From: Hymenobacter elongatus
Lineage (GTDB): Bacteria; Bacteroidota; Bacteroidia; Cytophagales; Hymenobacteraceae
Reading direction: 5' to 3'
Assembly (NCBI RefSeq): GCF_004745955.1
Contig: NZ_SRLD01000012.1
Coordinates: forward strand, 50,804 to 114,803
Length of the DNA stretch: 64,000 nt
Part shown: positions 58,014 through 64,000 of the stretch, piece by piece
Layout of the letters: each line of letters starts with the position of its first letter
Numbering within the stretch: position 1 is the first letter of the stretch
Made by a program: the position numbers and the translations under genes
The notes under the pieces: model-generated
Told to the model about the DNA's origin: nothing
The model's database searches: none
Seen by the model: the letters and a program-made list of their open reading frames with translations, nothing else

Positions 58014-59729
58014 TCACTTTTTAGAAAGAACTTCCAGCAGCGGCTGGCCGGTGCAGCCGTTGGGCTCCTGCAGGTGCAGCCAGCGCGCCAGCGTAGCCGC
58101 AATATCGGTGATGTTGGCCGGCGCGTTCGATTCGCCGTGCTTCACGTGCCAGCCCCAGAACACTAACGGCACATGGGTGTCATAGTTATTGAGCGAGCCG
58201 TGGGTGGTGCCTTTATTCACCGGGTAGGCATACGATTCGAGCCAGCCCGGCTCCAGCACCAGCATCACGTCGCCGCTGCGCTTGGGGAAGTAGCCGTTTT
58301 CCAGGTACATCAGCATGCCGCTCTCCCAGTGCGACTTCTGCAGGTCGTCGGCCGTGATGGCGCGGGTGACGCCAAACAGCGTGGTGGCAATATCGACCAC
58401 CTCGTCCTGCACCAGCCGCAGATTAAGCTGCTTCTGGGCAATGAGCGGCCGGTTGAGGTACACCTGCTGATTTTCGTAGCTCAACACCCAATTGCCGGCC
58501 CCGTGGCGACGCACCAGCGCCTGCTGAATAGAGTCGCGCATGAGGCGCGGCCCCACCGAGCCGGCCGGCAGCCGGTGGGCCTTCATAAACTCGGGCGACT
58601 GAGCCGCCGCGTGGTCGGCCGACAGAAACACCAGCACCTGGCCCTTGCCCACGGTGGCGTCGAGGTATTTCAGCACGCGGGCAATATCCTGGTCGAGGCG
58701 CAGGTAGGTGTCCTCGGTTTCGATGGCGGTGGTGCCAAACTGATGCCCCACGTAGTCGGTCGAGGAAAAGCTCAGGGCCAGAAAATCGGTCGGGCCGCGC
58801 TGGCCCAGCTGCTCGGCCCGCACGGCTTCGAGGGCAAAGTCGGCCGTGAGCGAGTTGCCGAAGGGCGTGGAGCGAATCAAATCCAGGTTGCGCGGAGTGG
58901 CTACCGGCGCTTTCTCGCCTTCGGCTTTCAGGGCACCCTGCACGGCGGGCGGCGCGGCGGCGCTCAGCGCGGGCAGGTCATGCGGAAATACGGGCTTGGC
59001 TTCGCCCCGAAACGTCGATTCCCAGGCCACGTCATCGGCCGTGCTTTCCGTGTATTGGCCGATGGGCAACAGCGTTTCCCAGGGCTTGTCGAGGTAGCGG
59101 GCGGCCCGCTGCTCCCCATTGAAGGTAGCGACCCACTCCGGCAGCGTATTCTGGTAGAAGGTGCTGGTGATGAAGGCCCCGTTGGCGCCGTCGTACCAGT
59201 AGGCGGCAGTGGCGGCGTGGCCGGCGGGCAAAATCGAGCCCCGGTCCTTGATGCACACCCCGATTACCTTGGCCTCGAAGTTGGTAGCCAGCCGCAGCTC
59301 ATCGGTGATGGTGGTGGTCAGCATGTGGCGCGGCGACTGTTGGCCCGCTGCCGCCGAGCCGCCCACGGCCTGCACCGTTTTATCTTCCGTTACATAGGTG
59401 CCCTTGCCTTCCTCGCGCACAAACCAGTTGTTGCCCACAATGCCGTGCATGGAGGGCGTAGCGCCGGTATAGATGCTGGCGTGGCCCGGCCCGGTATAGG
59501 TGGGCACGTAATTGTAGTGGGTATTTTCGTAGCTGAAGCCCTGGCCCAGCAGCCGCTTAAAGCCGTCGTTGCCATACTTGTCCCAGTAGCGGTACAGATA
59601 GTCGTAGCGCATCTGGTCCACCACGATGCCGACTACCAGCTTGGGGCGGTCCAGGGGCTTGGCTTTCTTCTGGGCGAAGGCGGGCAGCGACAGCGCGGCA
59701 ACCCCCAACAGGAACAGGCTCTTTTTCAA
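58014..59729 (-). CDS. PafA-type alkaline phosphatase
   Basis: 571 residues with signal peptide (MKKSLFLLGVAALSLPAFAQ). Alkaline-phosphatase superfamily, PafA branch: VVGIVVDQMRYDYLYRYWDK, nucleophile Thr in PTYTGPGHASIYTG, GIVGNNWF with the conserved Asn, and CIKDRGSILPAGH with the Lys and Arg that hold the phosphate in PafA. Late metal ligands are in LSADHAAAQS and the His near NKGTTHGSLNNYDTH. It acts on phosphomonoesters in the periplasm or outside. The antisense strand is also open for a long way, which is a codon-bias effect. Confidence 0.88.
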   Translation of the reverse strand: MKKSLFLLGVAALSLPAFAQKKAKPLDRPKLVVGIVVDQMRYDYLYRYWDKYGNDGFKRLLGQGFSYENTHYNYVPTYTGPGHASIYTGATPSMHGIVGNNWFVREEGKGTYVTEDKTVQAVGGSAAAGQQSPRHMLTTTITDELRLATNFEAKVIGVCIKDRGSILPAGHAATAAYWYDGANGAFITSTFYQNTLPEWVATFNGEQRAARYLDKPWETLLPIGQYTESTADDVAWESTFRGEAKPVFPHDLPALSAAAPPAVQGALKAEGEKAPVATPRNLDLIRSTPFGNSLTADFALEAVRAEQLGQRGPTDFLALSFSSTDYVGHQFGTTAIETEDTYLRLDQDIARVLKYLDATVGKGQVLVFLSADHAAAQSPEFMKAHRLPAGSVGPRLMRDSIQQALVRRHGAGNWVLSYENQQVYLNRPLIAQKQLNLRLVQDEVVDIATTLFGVTRAITADDLQKSHWESGMLMYLENGYFPKRSGDVMLVLEPGWLESYAYPVNKGTTHGSLNNYDTHVPLVFWGWHVKHGESNAPANITDIAATLARWLHLQEPNGCTGQPLLEVLSKK

Positions 59730-59868
59730 ATCGGTAGCGCGTTTAGTCGATCCGCTCCCGGCCGGGGTAACTCCGAGCCGGCACGAGCGGCCGCAAAGGT
59801 AACAGCCGGCGCGCTACTTCGCGGCCCGGCCAGCCAAAATAGCCGGGTAGGCGTACAGCCACCTGCGG

Positions 59869-59956
59869 GTAGAGACGCGCCCCTTCGCGTCTCAATCGTT
59901 GCGGTCGTTGCCAGGAGTATCGTTCAACGCGGAGACGCGAAGGGTCGCGTCTCTAC
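59869..59956. repeat. GTAGAGACGCG palindrome, left copy
   Basis: 25-bp arms (59869-59893, 59932-59956; one mismatch) around CGTTGCGGTCGTTGCCAGGA. Almost the same sequence as 60905-61000, so the two copies form a direct repeat around the HAD gene. Confidence 0.85.
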
Positions 59957-59972
59957 AATCGTTCTTTCCCAC

Positions 59973-60701
59973 ATGCCTGCTTCTCCCCCTCCCTACGCCC
60001 TCATCTTCGACATGGATGGCGTGCTCATCGACAACACGGCGTATCAGGCCAAGGCCTTTCAGCTGCTGTTTCGCGAGCATGGCCTCACCACCAATGCCCG
60101 CCAGCTCCTCAAGCGCCTCAACGGCATGCCCGCCACCACTGTTCTCAAAACCGTGTTTCGCCACCCGGTGCCCCCAAAGCAGCTGGAGGAGTATGCCGCC
60201 CAGCGCGAGTTCCTCTACCGGGTGCTGTACTGGGACAAGCGGCGCGAAACGCCGGGTCTTTCCGGGTTTCTGGCCGCCGCCCGCGCCGCCGGCTTCCGCA
60301 TAGCGCTGGGCACTGGCTCGGCCCCGGAAACCATTAGCTACATCCTCGACCACCTGAACCTGCGCCGCTTCTTCGACGTGGTGGTGGGGAAGGACGACGT
60401 GAAAAACGGCAAGCCCCACGCCGATACCTTCCGCGTGGCGGCCCACAAGCTGGGCGTGCCGCCCGAGCGCTGTGTGGTGTTCGAAGATGCGCTGCTGGGC
60501 GAGCAGGCCGCCTACCGGGCCGGCATGCGGGTGGTGGCCGTGAGCAGCGGCCTGCGGCCCGAGCAGTTTCAGGCCCCGCTACGGGTAGTTAAGGACTTCA
60601 CGGAAATCACGCCGGCGCAGGTGCGGGAGCTGCTGGCGCAGCACCCCGAAACGCCGAAGCCCAGCAAGGAAATGGCTAAGAGGCACTACATGAAGCTGTA
60701 G
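59973..60701 (+). CDS. HAD-superfamily hydrolase, beta-phosphoglucomutase-like
   Basis: 242 residues from the ATG at 59973. Motif I FDMDGVLIDN (nucleophile DxD), cap domain about 20-95, motif II LGTGSAP, Lys of motif III in VVGKDDVKNGKPHAD and motif IV VVFEDALLGEQAA. The order with a helical cap and DMDGVLIDN fits phosphatases and phosphomutases of the beta-PGM group. Substrate unknown. The open frame continues far upstream over the phosphatase's antisense strand; the palindrome just before 59973 marks the true intergenic boundary. Confidence 0.85.
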   Translation: MPASPPPYALIFDMDGVLIDNTAYQAKAFQLLFREHGLTTNARQLLKRLNGMPATTVLKTVFRHPVPPKQLEEYAAQREFLYRVLYWDKRRETPGLSGFLAAARAAGFRIALGTGSAPETISYILDHLNLRRFFDVVVGKDDVKNGKPHADTFRVAAHKLGVPPERCVVFEDALLGEQAAYRAGMRVVAVSSGLRPEQFQAPLRVVKDFTEITPAQVRELLAQHPETPKPSKEMAKRHYMKL

Positions 60702-60807
60702 CAAAGTCCCGGGCGCTTTCGTCGCCCGCTGCTTATCGGCTGCTCAACAACAGAAGCTGTAGCCCGGCAAGGCAATGCGCCAGAAGCATCGTGCAAGACG
60801 CATATCT

Positions 60808-60872
60808 TAGAGCGGTTTCGGATTCCGTGTACACAGTTCGCGCTACTAGCTATTGCCCCCGAAACCGCTCTA
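60808..60872. mobile_element. Deleted TA-flanked MITE (copy C)
   Basis: 65 bp. TTAGAGCGGTTTCGG (60807-60821) and CCGAAACCGCTCTAA (60859-60873) are exact 15-bp inverted repeats with TA at each end. The inside (ATTCCGTGTACACAG, TTCGCGCTACTAGC) matches the two flanks of the inner palindrome of copy B, so C looks like an internal-deletion form of B. Confidence 0.75.
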
Positions 60873-60904
60873 AGCTGCGTCTGTAACGCATAAAACGGTC
60901 AGCA

Positions 60905-61000
60905 CGGTGTAGAGACGCGACCCTTCGCGTCTCAATCGTCGCGGTCGTTGCCAGGAGTATCGTTCAACGAGGAGACGCGAAGGGTCGCGTCTCTACACCG
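60905..61000. repeat. GTAGAGACGCG palindrome, right copy
   Basis: Perfect 29-bp arms (60905-60933, 60972-61000; CGGTGTAGAGACGCGACCCT) and a 38-base centre nearly identical to the copy at 59869-59956. Confidence 0.88.
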
Positions 61001-61098
61001 TTCCAATGGTCTTGGCGCTACCTTGAGCAGCTTCTGAGCAATGGGCTCTTCCCTGCCCCTACGCCTCCCCACCGATACCCTACTTACATTTTCCTGGT

Positions 61099-61641
61099 AT
61101 GCTTCCTTTCGCTATTCAACCCAGCCTGGAAACCGACACCGTAGTGTTGCTTCCGCTGCAAGAGGCCGACTTCGCCGAGCTCTATGCCGTAGCCGCCGAC
61201 CCCGCAATCTGGGAACAGCACCCCAACCAGAACCGCTGGCAGAAGGCCGTATTCACTACTTTTTTTGAGGGGGCCATGCGCAGCGGGGGGGCCTTCAGAA
61301 TAGTAGACAAGGCCACGGGGGCCACCATGGGCAGCACCCGCCTCTACGACTACAACCCCGAGGACAACAGCATCCTGATCGGGTACACGTTTTATGGCAC
61401 CCGGTACTGGGGCACAGGCATCAACCAGACGGTGAAAATTCTGCTGCTGGACTACCTGTTCCAGTTCGTGGACACGGTGCGCTTTCATATCGGGGCGGGC
61501 AACGTCCGGTCGCAAATCGCCATTCAGCGGCTGGGCGTCACGAAGGTCGCCGAGCTGGAAATGGCGTATTATGGCGAGCAGTCCAAGCTCAACTTCGTGT
61601 ATGAGGTGAGCAAGCAGACCTGGGCCGCGCGCACCACCTGA
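61099..61641 (+). CDS. GNAT-family N-acetyltransferase
   Basis: 180 residues. N-terminal strand VVLLPLQEADFAELYAVAAD, AFRIVDKATGATMGSTRLYD, ILIGYTFYGTRYWGTGINQT with the acetyl-CoA-binding loop, and VRFHIGAGNVRSQIAIQRLG. This is the RimJ/RimL-like subgroup, which acetylates N-termini or small molecules. Substrate unknown. Start ATG at 61099. Confidence 0.85.
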   Translation: MLPFAIQPSLETDTVVLLPLQEADFAELYAVAADPAIWEQHPNQNRWQKAVFTTFFEGAMRSGGAFRIVDKATGATMGSTRLYDYNPEDNSILIGYTFYGTRYWGTGINQTVKILLLDYLFQFVDTVRFHIGAGNVRSQIAIQRLGVTKVAELEMAYYGEQSKLNFVYEVSKQTWAARTT

Positions 61642-61726
61642 GCCGCCCGGCGGCGGCCCCGGAGCCGGTGCCCCTCTGGCCTTGCGCCGGCCGAACACAA
61701 AGGCAGCTTCGGCCAGCCTGGCCCGC

Positions 61727-61801
61727 TCTCCTGTTAAGCTATTTAGAAAGGACAGTAGAACGTCATGTCTCGAACAACTTTCTAAACAGCTTCACAGGAG
61801 A
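61727..61801. repeat. 75-bp element with CTCTCCTGT...ACAGGAGAG ends
   Basis: 25-bp outer arms, pairing at 23 positions: CTCTCCTGTTAAGCTATTTA and its partner TAAACAGCTTCACAGGAGAG. The centre AACGTCATG is a trace of the GTCATGCT core. The end sequence CTGTGAAGCTGTTTAG is shared with 985-1005. Confidence 0.7.
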
Positions 61802-61808
61802 GCGGCAG

Positions 61809-61925
61809 CTACTCCATCAGCAGGCGCACGGTTTGCGCGCCGGCCCGCACCACGTACACGCCCGCGGGCAGCATGGCCGGCAGTTGCCCCCAGGTAGGCA
61901 CCCCTCCTATTTTTACCAGGGCTGT
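61809..61925 (-). pseudogene. T9SS sorting-domain remnant
   Basis: Minus-strand frame between two stops (38 residues) reading LVKIGGVPTWGQLPAMLPAG then VYVVRAGAQTVRLLME. LPAGVYVVRAGAQTVRLLM is the final part of a type A T9SS sorting domain, as in LPGGLYLVRLRAG at the end of the 50660 gene. The rest of that gene is missing: the frame ends in TAG upstream. Likely the tail of a surface protein lost by deletion or rearrangement. Confidence 0.55.
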
Positions 61926-61975
61926 CTACCTACACAGGTAGGCAGCTACCAAAGTTTTACCCAGGGTGCCTACCT
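61892..61975. promoter_or_regulatory. Cluster of AGGTAGGC half-sites upstream of the HTH gene
   Basis: AGGTAGGCACCC (61892-61903) and its exact complement GGGTGCCTACCT (61964-61975) enclose CTACCT-ACAC-AGGTAG (61926-61941), a perfect 6-bp palindrome, and GCTACC (61945-61950). Five half-sites in 84 bases, the last 8 bases before the ATG of an HTH protein. Looks like the operator region of that protein. Confidence 0.5.
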
Positions 61976-61982
61976 TGCCGGC

Positions 61983-62615
61983 ATGGCCGTTCCCTCTCCT
62001 GCTTTTGACCTTAGCCTGACGGCCGCCGTGCGGGCGCACCTGGGCATTTCGACGCGGCAGTTGGCCCGCTACCTGGGCGTGTCGATGGGATTTGTGACGC
62101 ATGTGGAGGCGGGCCGCAAGGGCTTGCCGCCCGCGCTGGGGCCGCGCCTGCTGTGGCTGGCCCGGCTGCTGCCGCCGCCGTTGGGCCAGGGGCCGCCCGC
62201 GCTGCCGCCCCCGCCCGCCCCCTACGATCCGCTGCTGCCCCTGCCCGCCCCCGACCCGGCCCTGGCCCCGGCGCTGCCCACCGCTGCCCCGCCCGCCCCC
62301 GAGCCGCTGCGCCGCCGCCTGCGCGACGTGCGCCTGCGCCTGCTGGTGGTGGGCCGGGAGCTGGCCCGGCAGCAGGCGCTGGCCGCCGCCCTGGCCCACC
62401 GCCGCGCCGGCCTGGCCCAGCTGCAAGCGGCCCCCGCCCCACCCGAGCCCACCGAAGCCGCCCACTACGCCCGCTGGCGGCACGAGCTAACCGCCGACCT
62501 CACCCGCGACGAGCCCGACCCGGCCAGGGCCGCCGCCGCCGGCCACCTGCTGGTCGCCCGCGTAGCCGGCCTGCGCGCCGAGGCGGCGGCGCTGGGCGGG
62601 GTGCTCATGCCCTAG
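61983..62615 (+). CDS. HTH protein with Pro/Ala-rich linker and coiled coil
   Basis: 210 residues from the ATG at 61983. N-terminal helix-turn-helix: RAHLGISTRQLARYLGVSMG then FVTHVEAGRKGLPPALG, close to the Xre type. A very Pro-rich stretch follows (PPALPPPPAPYDPLLPLPAP) and a helical, Arg/Leu/Ala-rich end (about 115-210: LRRRLRDVRLRLLVVGRELA). GC content is extreme, higher than the neighbours. Probably a DNA-binding regulator that works as a coiled-coil dimer; the half-sites upstream suggest autoregulation. Family not known to me. Confidence 0.65.
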   Translation: MAVPSPAFDLSLTAAVRAHLGISTRQLARYLGVSMGFVTHVEAGRKGLPPALGPRLLWLARLLPPPLGQGPPALPPPPAPYDPLLPLPAPDPALAPALPTAAPPAPEPLRRRLRDVRLRLLVVGRELARQQALAAALAHRRAGLAQLQAAPAPPEPTEAAHYARWRHELTADLTRDEPDPARAAAAGHLLVARVAGLRAEAAALGGVLMP

Positions 62616-62647
62616 CTACCTCTCCGCGGCCTCGTCTCCTTTCCAGC

Positions 62648-62752
62648 GCCTCACCCCCCCGGCCCCCTCTCCGAACAAGAGAGGGGCACCGGCTATGCCC
62701 CGGACGTTGGGCTCCCCCTCTCATTTTCGGAGAGGGGGCCGGGGGGTGAGGC
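62648..62752. repeat. GC-rich palindrome with C and G runs
   Basis: GCCTCACCCCCCCGGCCCCC... at 62648-62673 and its partner at 62728-62752 (25-26 bp arms; the run has seven C on the left and six G on the right). Between them is a second, weaker pairing (GAGAGGGG, CCCCCTCTC). Probably another dispersed element family. Confidence 0.65.
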
Positions 62753-62795
62753 GGCTTGGTCGCGCCGTTTGTACGCTTCCTGATGGCTGACCACT

Positions 62796-62885
62796 TAGAG
62801 CCTGTCCGAATAGGAAAAAGAGAACGTCATGCTTCATCTAGCGTCCGCTTGTCGAAGCAGGACCGCCTATTCGGATAGGCTCTTA
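62796..62885. repeat. Nested element with GAGCCTGTCCGAATAGG ends
   Basis: GAGCCTGTCCGAATAGG (62798-62814) and CCTATTCGGATAGGCTC (62866-62882), one mismatch, flanked on both sides by TTA, a likely target duplication. Inside is AACGTCATGCTTCATCTAGC and TTGTCGAAGCAGG, a decayed GTCATGCT core. Confidence 0.65.
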
Positions 62886-63053
62886 ATCGTCGCGGTCGTT
62901 GCAACGGCTGTCGTTCAGCACTGGCACCTGAAGTGTGGCGTCTTTGCCGCGCATCAGCCTGGTTGCTACAGAACTTCTCAGCCTGCAGACAATAGCCGGC
63001 AGGCCTGCCCGTTACCTTCCCGGCAACTCTGCCACCTTATCTATTTCAGTTAT
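62886..63053. other. Intergenic region, decayed repeat
   Basis: Begins with CGTCGCGGTCGTTGCAACGG, resembling the centre of the GTAGAGACGCG elements. No gene seen before 63054. Confidence 0.4.
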
Positions 63054-63479
63054 ATGCCGTTTCCAGTAACATTACTCCGTACCAAAGCCGAGTGCGACGT
63101 CGCCCTCACCGCCCTGACCCGCGAGCTGCGCGAGTTCACCCTCAACGACCAGGTGCTCGATTTGCGCGCCGATAAGTCGGCGGAGCGGGCCAGCGACCGT
63201 ACCGCGGCCTTGCAGCAGGCTCAGGCCGAGGTGACGCGCCTCACCCCGCAGGTAGCCGACGCGACGCCCGGCACCCGGGAACACCGCTTCCTCGACCGGC
63301 TGCTCACCCAGGCCTCGCGCCGGGTGCAGGACCTGAGCCTGCCCCCCGCCCCCGGCTCGCAGACCCCCGCCGATGCCTTCCTGCAAGCCGTGGATGTGCG
63401 CCAGGTAGCGGTGCAGGTGCCCGAGCTGGAGGCAGCCATTGCCGAAGCCACCGCCCACCGCGCCACGCTGCCCGCCTAA
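63054..63479 (+). CDS. Hypothetical coiled-coil protein
   Basis: 141 residues from the ATG at 63054. Mostly helical: LTALTRELREFTLNDQVLDL, AALQQAQAEVTRLTPQVADA, FLDRLLTQASRRVQDLSLPP. Regular charged/hydrophobic spacing suggests a coiled coil. No cysteine cluster, no signal peptide, no recognised domain. It precedes the restriction-modification remnant in convergent orientation. Function unknown. Confidence 0.6.
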   Translation: MPFPVTLLRTKAECDVALTALTRELREFTLNDQVLDLRADKSAERASDRTAALQQAQAEVTRLTPQVADATPGTREHRFLDRLLTQASRRVQDLSLPPAPGSQTPADAFLQAVDVRQVAVQVPELEAAIAEATAHRATLPA

Positions 63480-63507
63480 CCTCACCCCGCTATTCTACCC
63501 CTATTCG

Positions 63508-63559
63508 CAACGCCAAACGGCCCGCTTCCTCCCCGAAAGCGGGCCGTTTTGGCGTTGTG
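63508..63559. terminator. Two-way terminator
   Basis: CAACGCCAAACGGCCCGCTT pairs with AAGCGGGCCGTTTTGGCGTT apart from one bulged base, between two convergent genes. Confidence 0.75.
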
Positions 63560-63580
63560 AAAAGGAAGCGGTACGGCTAC

Positions 63581-63873
63581 TTACGCCCCCACCGGGCCAG
63601 CGGGCAGGGCCACGCCGTAGAGGGCAACCACGGCGGCATCTGTTTGCGCCTCCAGGGCGGCGGTGTCGGCGGCGGCGTTGTGGGCTTTGGCCGCCAGAAT
63701 CTGTTGCACCAGCCCGGCAATGTGGGCCTGCTCCTCGGCCGTGGCCGCGGGGATGGGGAGTTGTCCGATGTAGCTCATTTTCATTCGCAGGTAGCCATTC
63801 ATCACCTTATCACAAACGCTGTTAATAAAGAAGGCGGCAGAATCTGAATTAAGGACACCAAGCAGGAACATGC
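63581..63873 (-). pseudogene. Restriction-modification protein C-terminus (TaqI-like specificity domain), truncated
   Basis: Minus-strand frame of about 96 residues: FLLGVLNSDSAAFFINSVCD, KVMNGYLRMKMSYIGQLPIP, AQTDAAVVALYGVAL. LLG-LNS, GGYLR-like NGYLRMKMSYIGQLPIP and the final LYG are the C-terminal signature of Eco57I/TaqI-like DNA methylase-restriction proteins. The N-terminal 90% is missing: the frame meets an IS630-type end at 63874-63891 just upstream. The remnant cannot cut or methylate DNA; the rest may lie beyond the IS, outside the window. Confidence 0.6.
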
Positions 63874-64000
63874 TATAGCAGATTCGTGAACCATGTATCC
63901 TTATCGTTTGCCGGCTTGTGTGTGATAGCCGCAGTGGTCAAACCAGTTCCGGGCGTCCCGGCTGGTAATGCAGTCGATAGCCTGAGAGAGGGCCTGTTTG
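63874..64000 (-). mobile_element. IS630-family insertion sequence, one end (partial)
   Basis: The element starts at a TA (63874-63875) with TATAGCAGATTCGTGAAC and continues out of the window. It carries the C-terminus of a transposase on the minus strand. TA as target and this type of end fit the IS630/Tc1-mariner group. Confidence 0.6.
63901..64000 (-). CDS. IS630-family transposase, C-terminal part (partial)
   Basis: 32 visible residues, QALSQAIDCITSRDARNWFD and then HCGYHTQAGKR, ending in TAA at 63901-63903. The segment SRDARNWFDHCGY is like the C-terminal end of IS630 transposases of Bacteroidota (after the last acidic residue of the DDE core, which is not in the window). Truncated only by the window edge, as far as can be seen. 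Confidence 0.6.
   Translation of the reverse strand, partial: KQALSQAIDCITSRDARNWFDHCGYHTQAGKR

Noticed and set aside
58173..59972. Very long plus-strand open frame (about 600 codons) before the HAD gene, in frame with it
   Set aside because: It is the antisense of the PafA-type phosphatase, which has a signal peptide and all motifs. High GC leaves the opposite strand open; no domain is visible in its translation.
62829..63053. N-terminal extension of the hypothetical protein at 63054
   Set aside because: Starts inside a repeat element and contains no conserved sequence.
1..64000. CRISPR array
   Set aside because: Repeats seen are palindromic elements and scattered; no regularly spaced short direct repeats or cas genes.

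Overview
The window looks like a chromosomal piece of a GC-rich Bacteroidota, most probably Hymenobacter or a close relative (Cytophagales). Evidence: a TonB-dependent receptor with an N-terminal carboxypeptidase-like domain, type IX secretion (T9SS) C-terminal sorting domains, DUF5686/DUF4834/DUF4230/DUF6766 proteins, a fused MurF-alanine racemase, a PafA-type phosphatase, and the Bacteroidota promoter signature TAnnTTTG (often TACCTTCG here) upstream of several genes. Most genes are ordinary housekeeping or envelope genes; the unusual content lies in the intergenic spaces and in the last 3 kb.

Layout. 1-4.7 kb: end of an alpha/beta hydrolase, an RsmI-like methylase, feoAB iron uptake, a secreted protein. 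4.9-14.8 kb: a hydrolase lacking its nucleophile serine, a TonB receptor, CHRD and OmpA lipoproteins, murF-alr and a divergent EamA transporter. 14.9-25.1 kb: YfhO membrane protein, PLP enzyme, DUF4230, RecX, DMT transporter, DUF5686, DUF4834-FkbM pair. 25.6-34.4 kb: tRNA-Thr(CGU), GAF protein, TPR histidine kinase, two short-chain dehydrogenases, NlpC/P60 hydrolase, DUF1232 protein. 34.4-41.8 kb: a tetR-tolC-adaptor-RND efflux operon ending in an acyl-carrier-like protein without the phosphopantetheine serine. 42-48.6 kb: ispF, M28 peptidase, an orphan lutB, a three-gene hipB-hipS-hipT toxin-antitoxin locus with paired operators, a membrane protein. 48.6-61.6 kb: GAF, serine dehydratase, T9SS cargo, msrB, nnr, UbiA-like, DUF6766, ppa, pafA-like phosphatase, HAD and GNAT genes. 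61.7-64 kb: accessory DNA with a T9SS remnant, an HTH protein with repeated operator-like half-sites, a hypothetical gene, and a restriction-modification remnant cut by an IS630-family element running off the right edge.

Across the whole window, intergenic gaps hold palindromic elements of several families, frequently one inside another. One family (TA-flanked, ends GCGGTTTCG) has an outer end nearly identical to the end of the IS630-like element at the right edge, suggesting non-autonomous elements (MITEs) that this transposase could move. Many convergent gene pairs are separated by very long perfect hairpins that probably act as two-way terminators.
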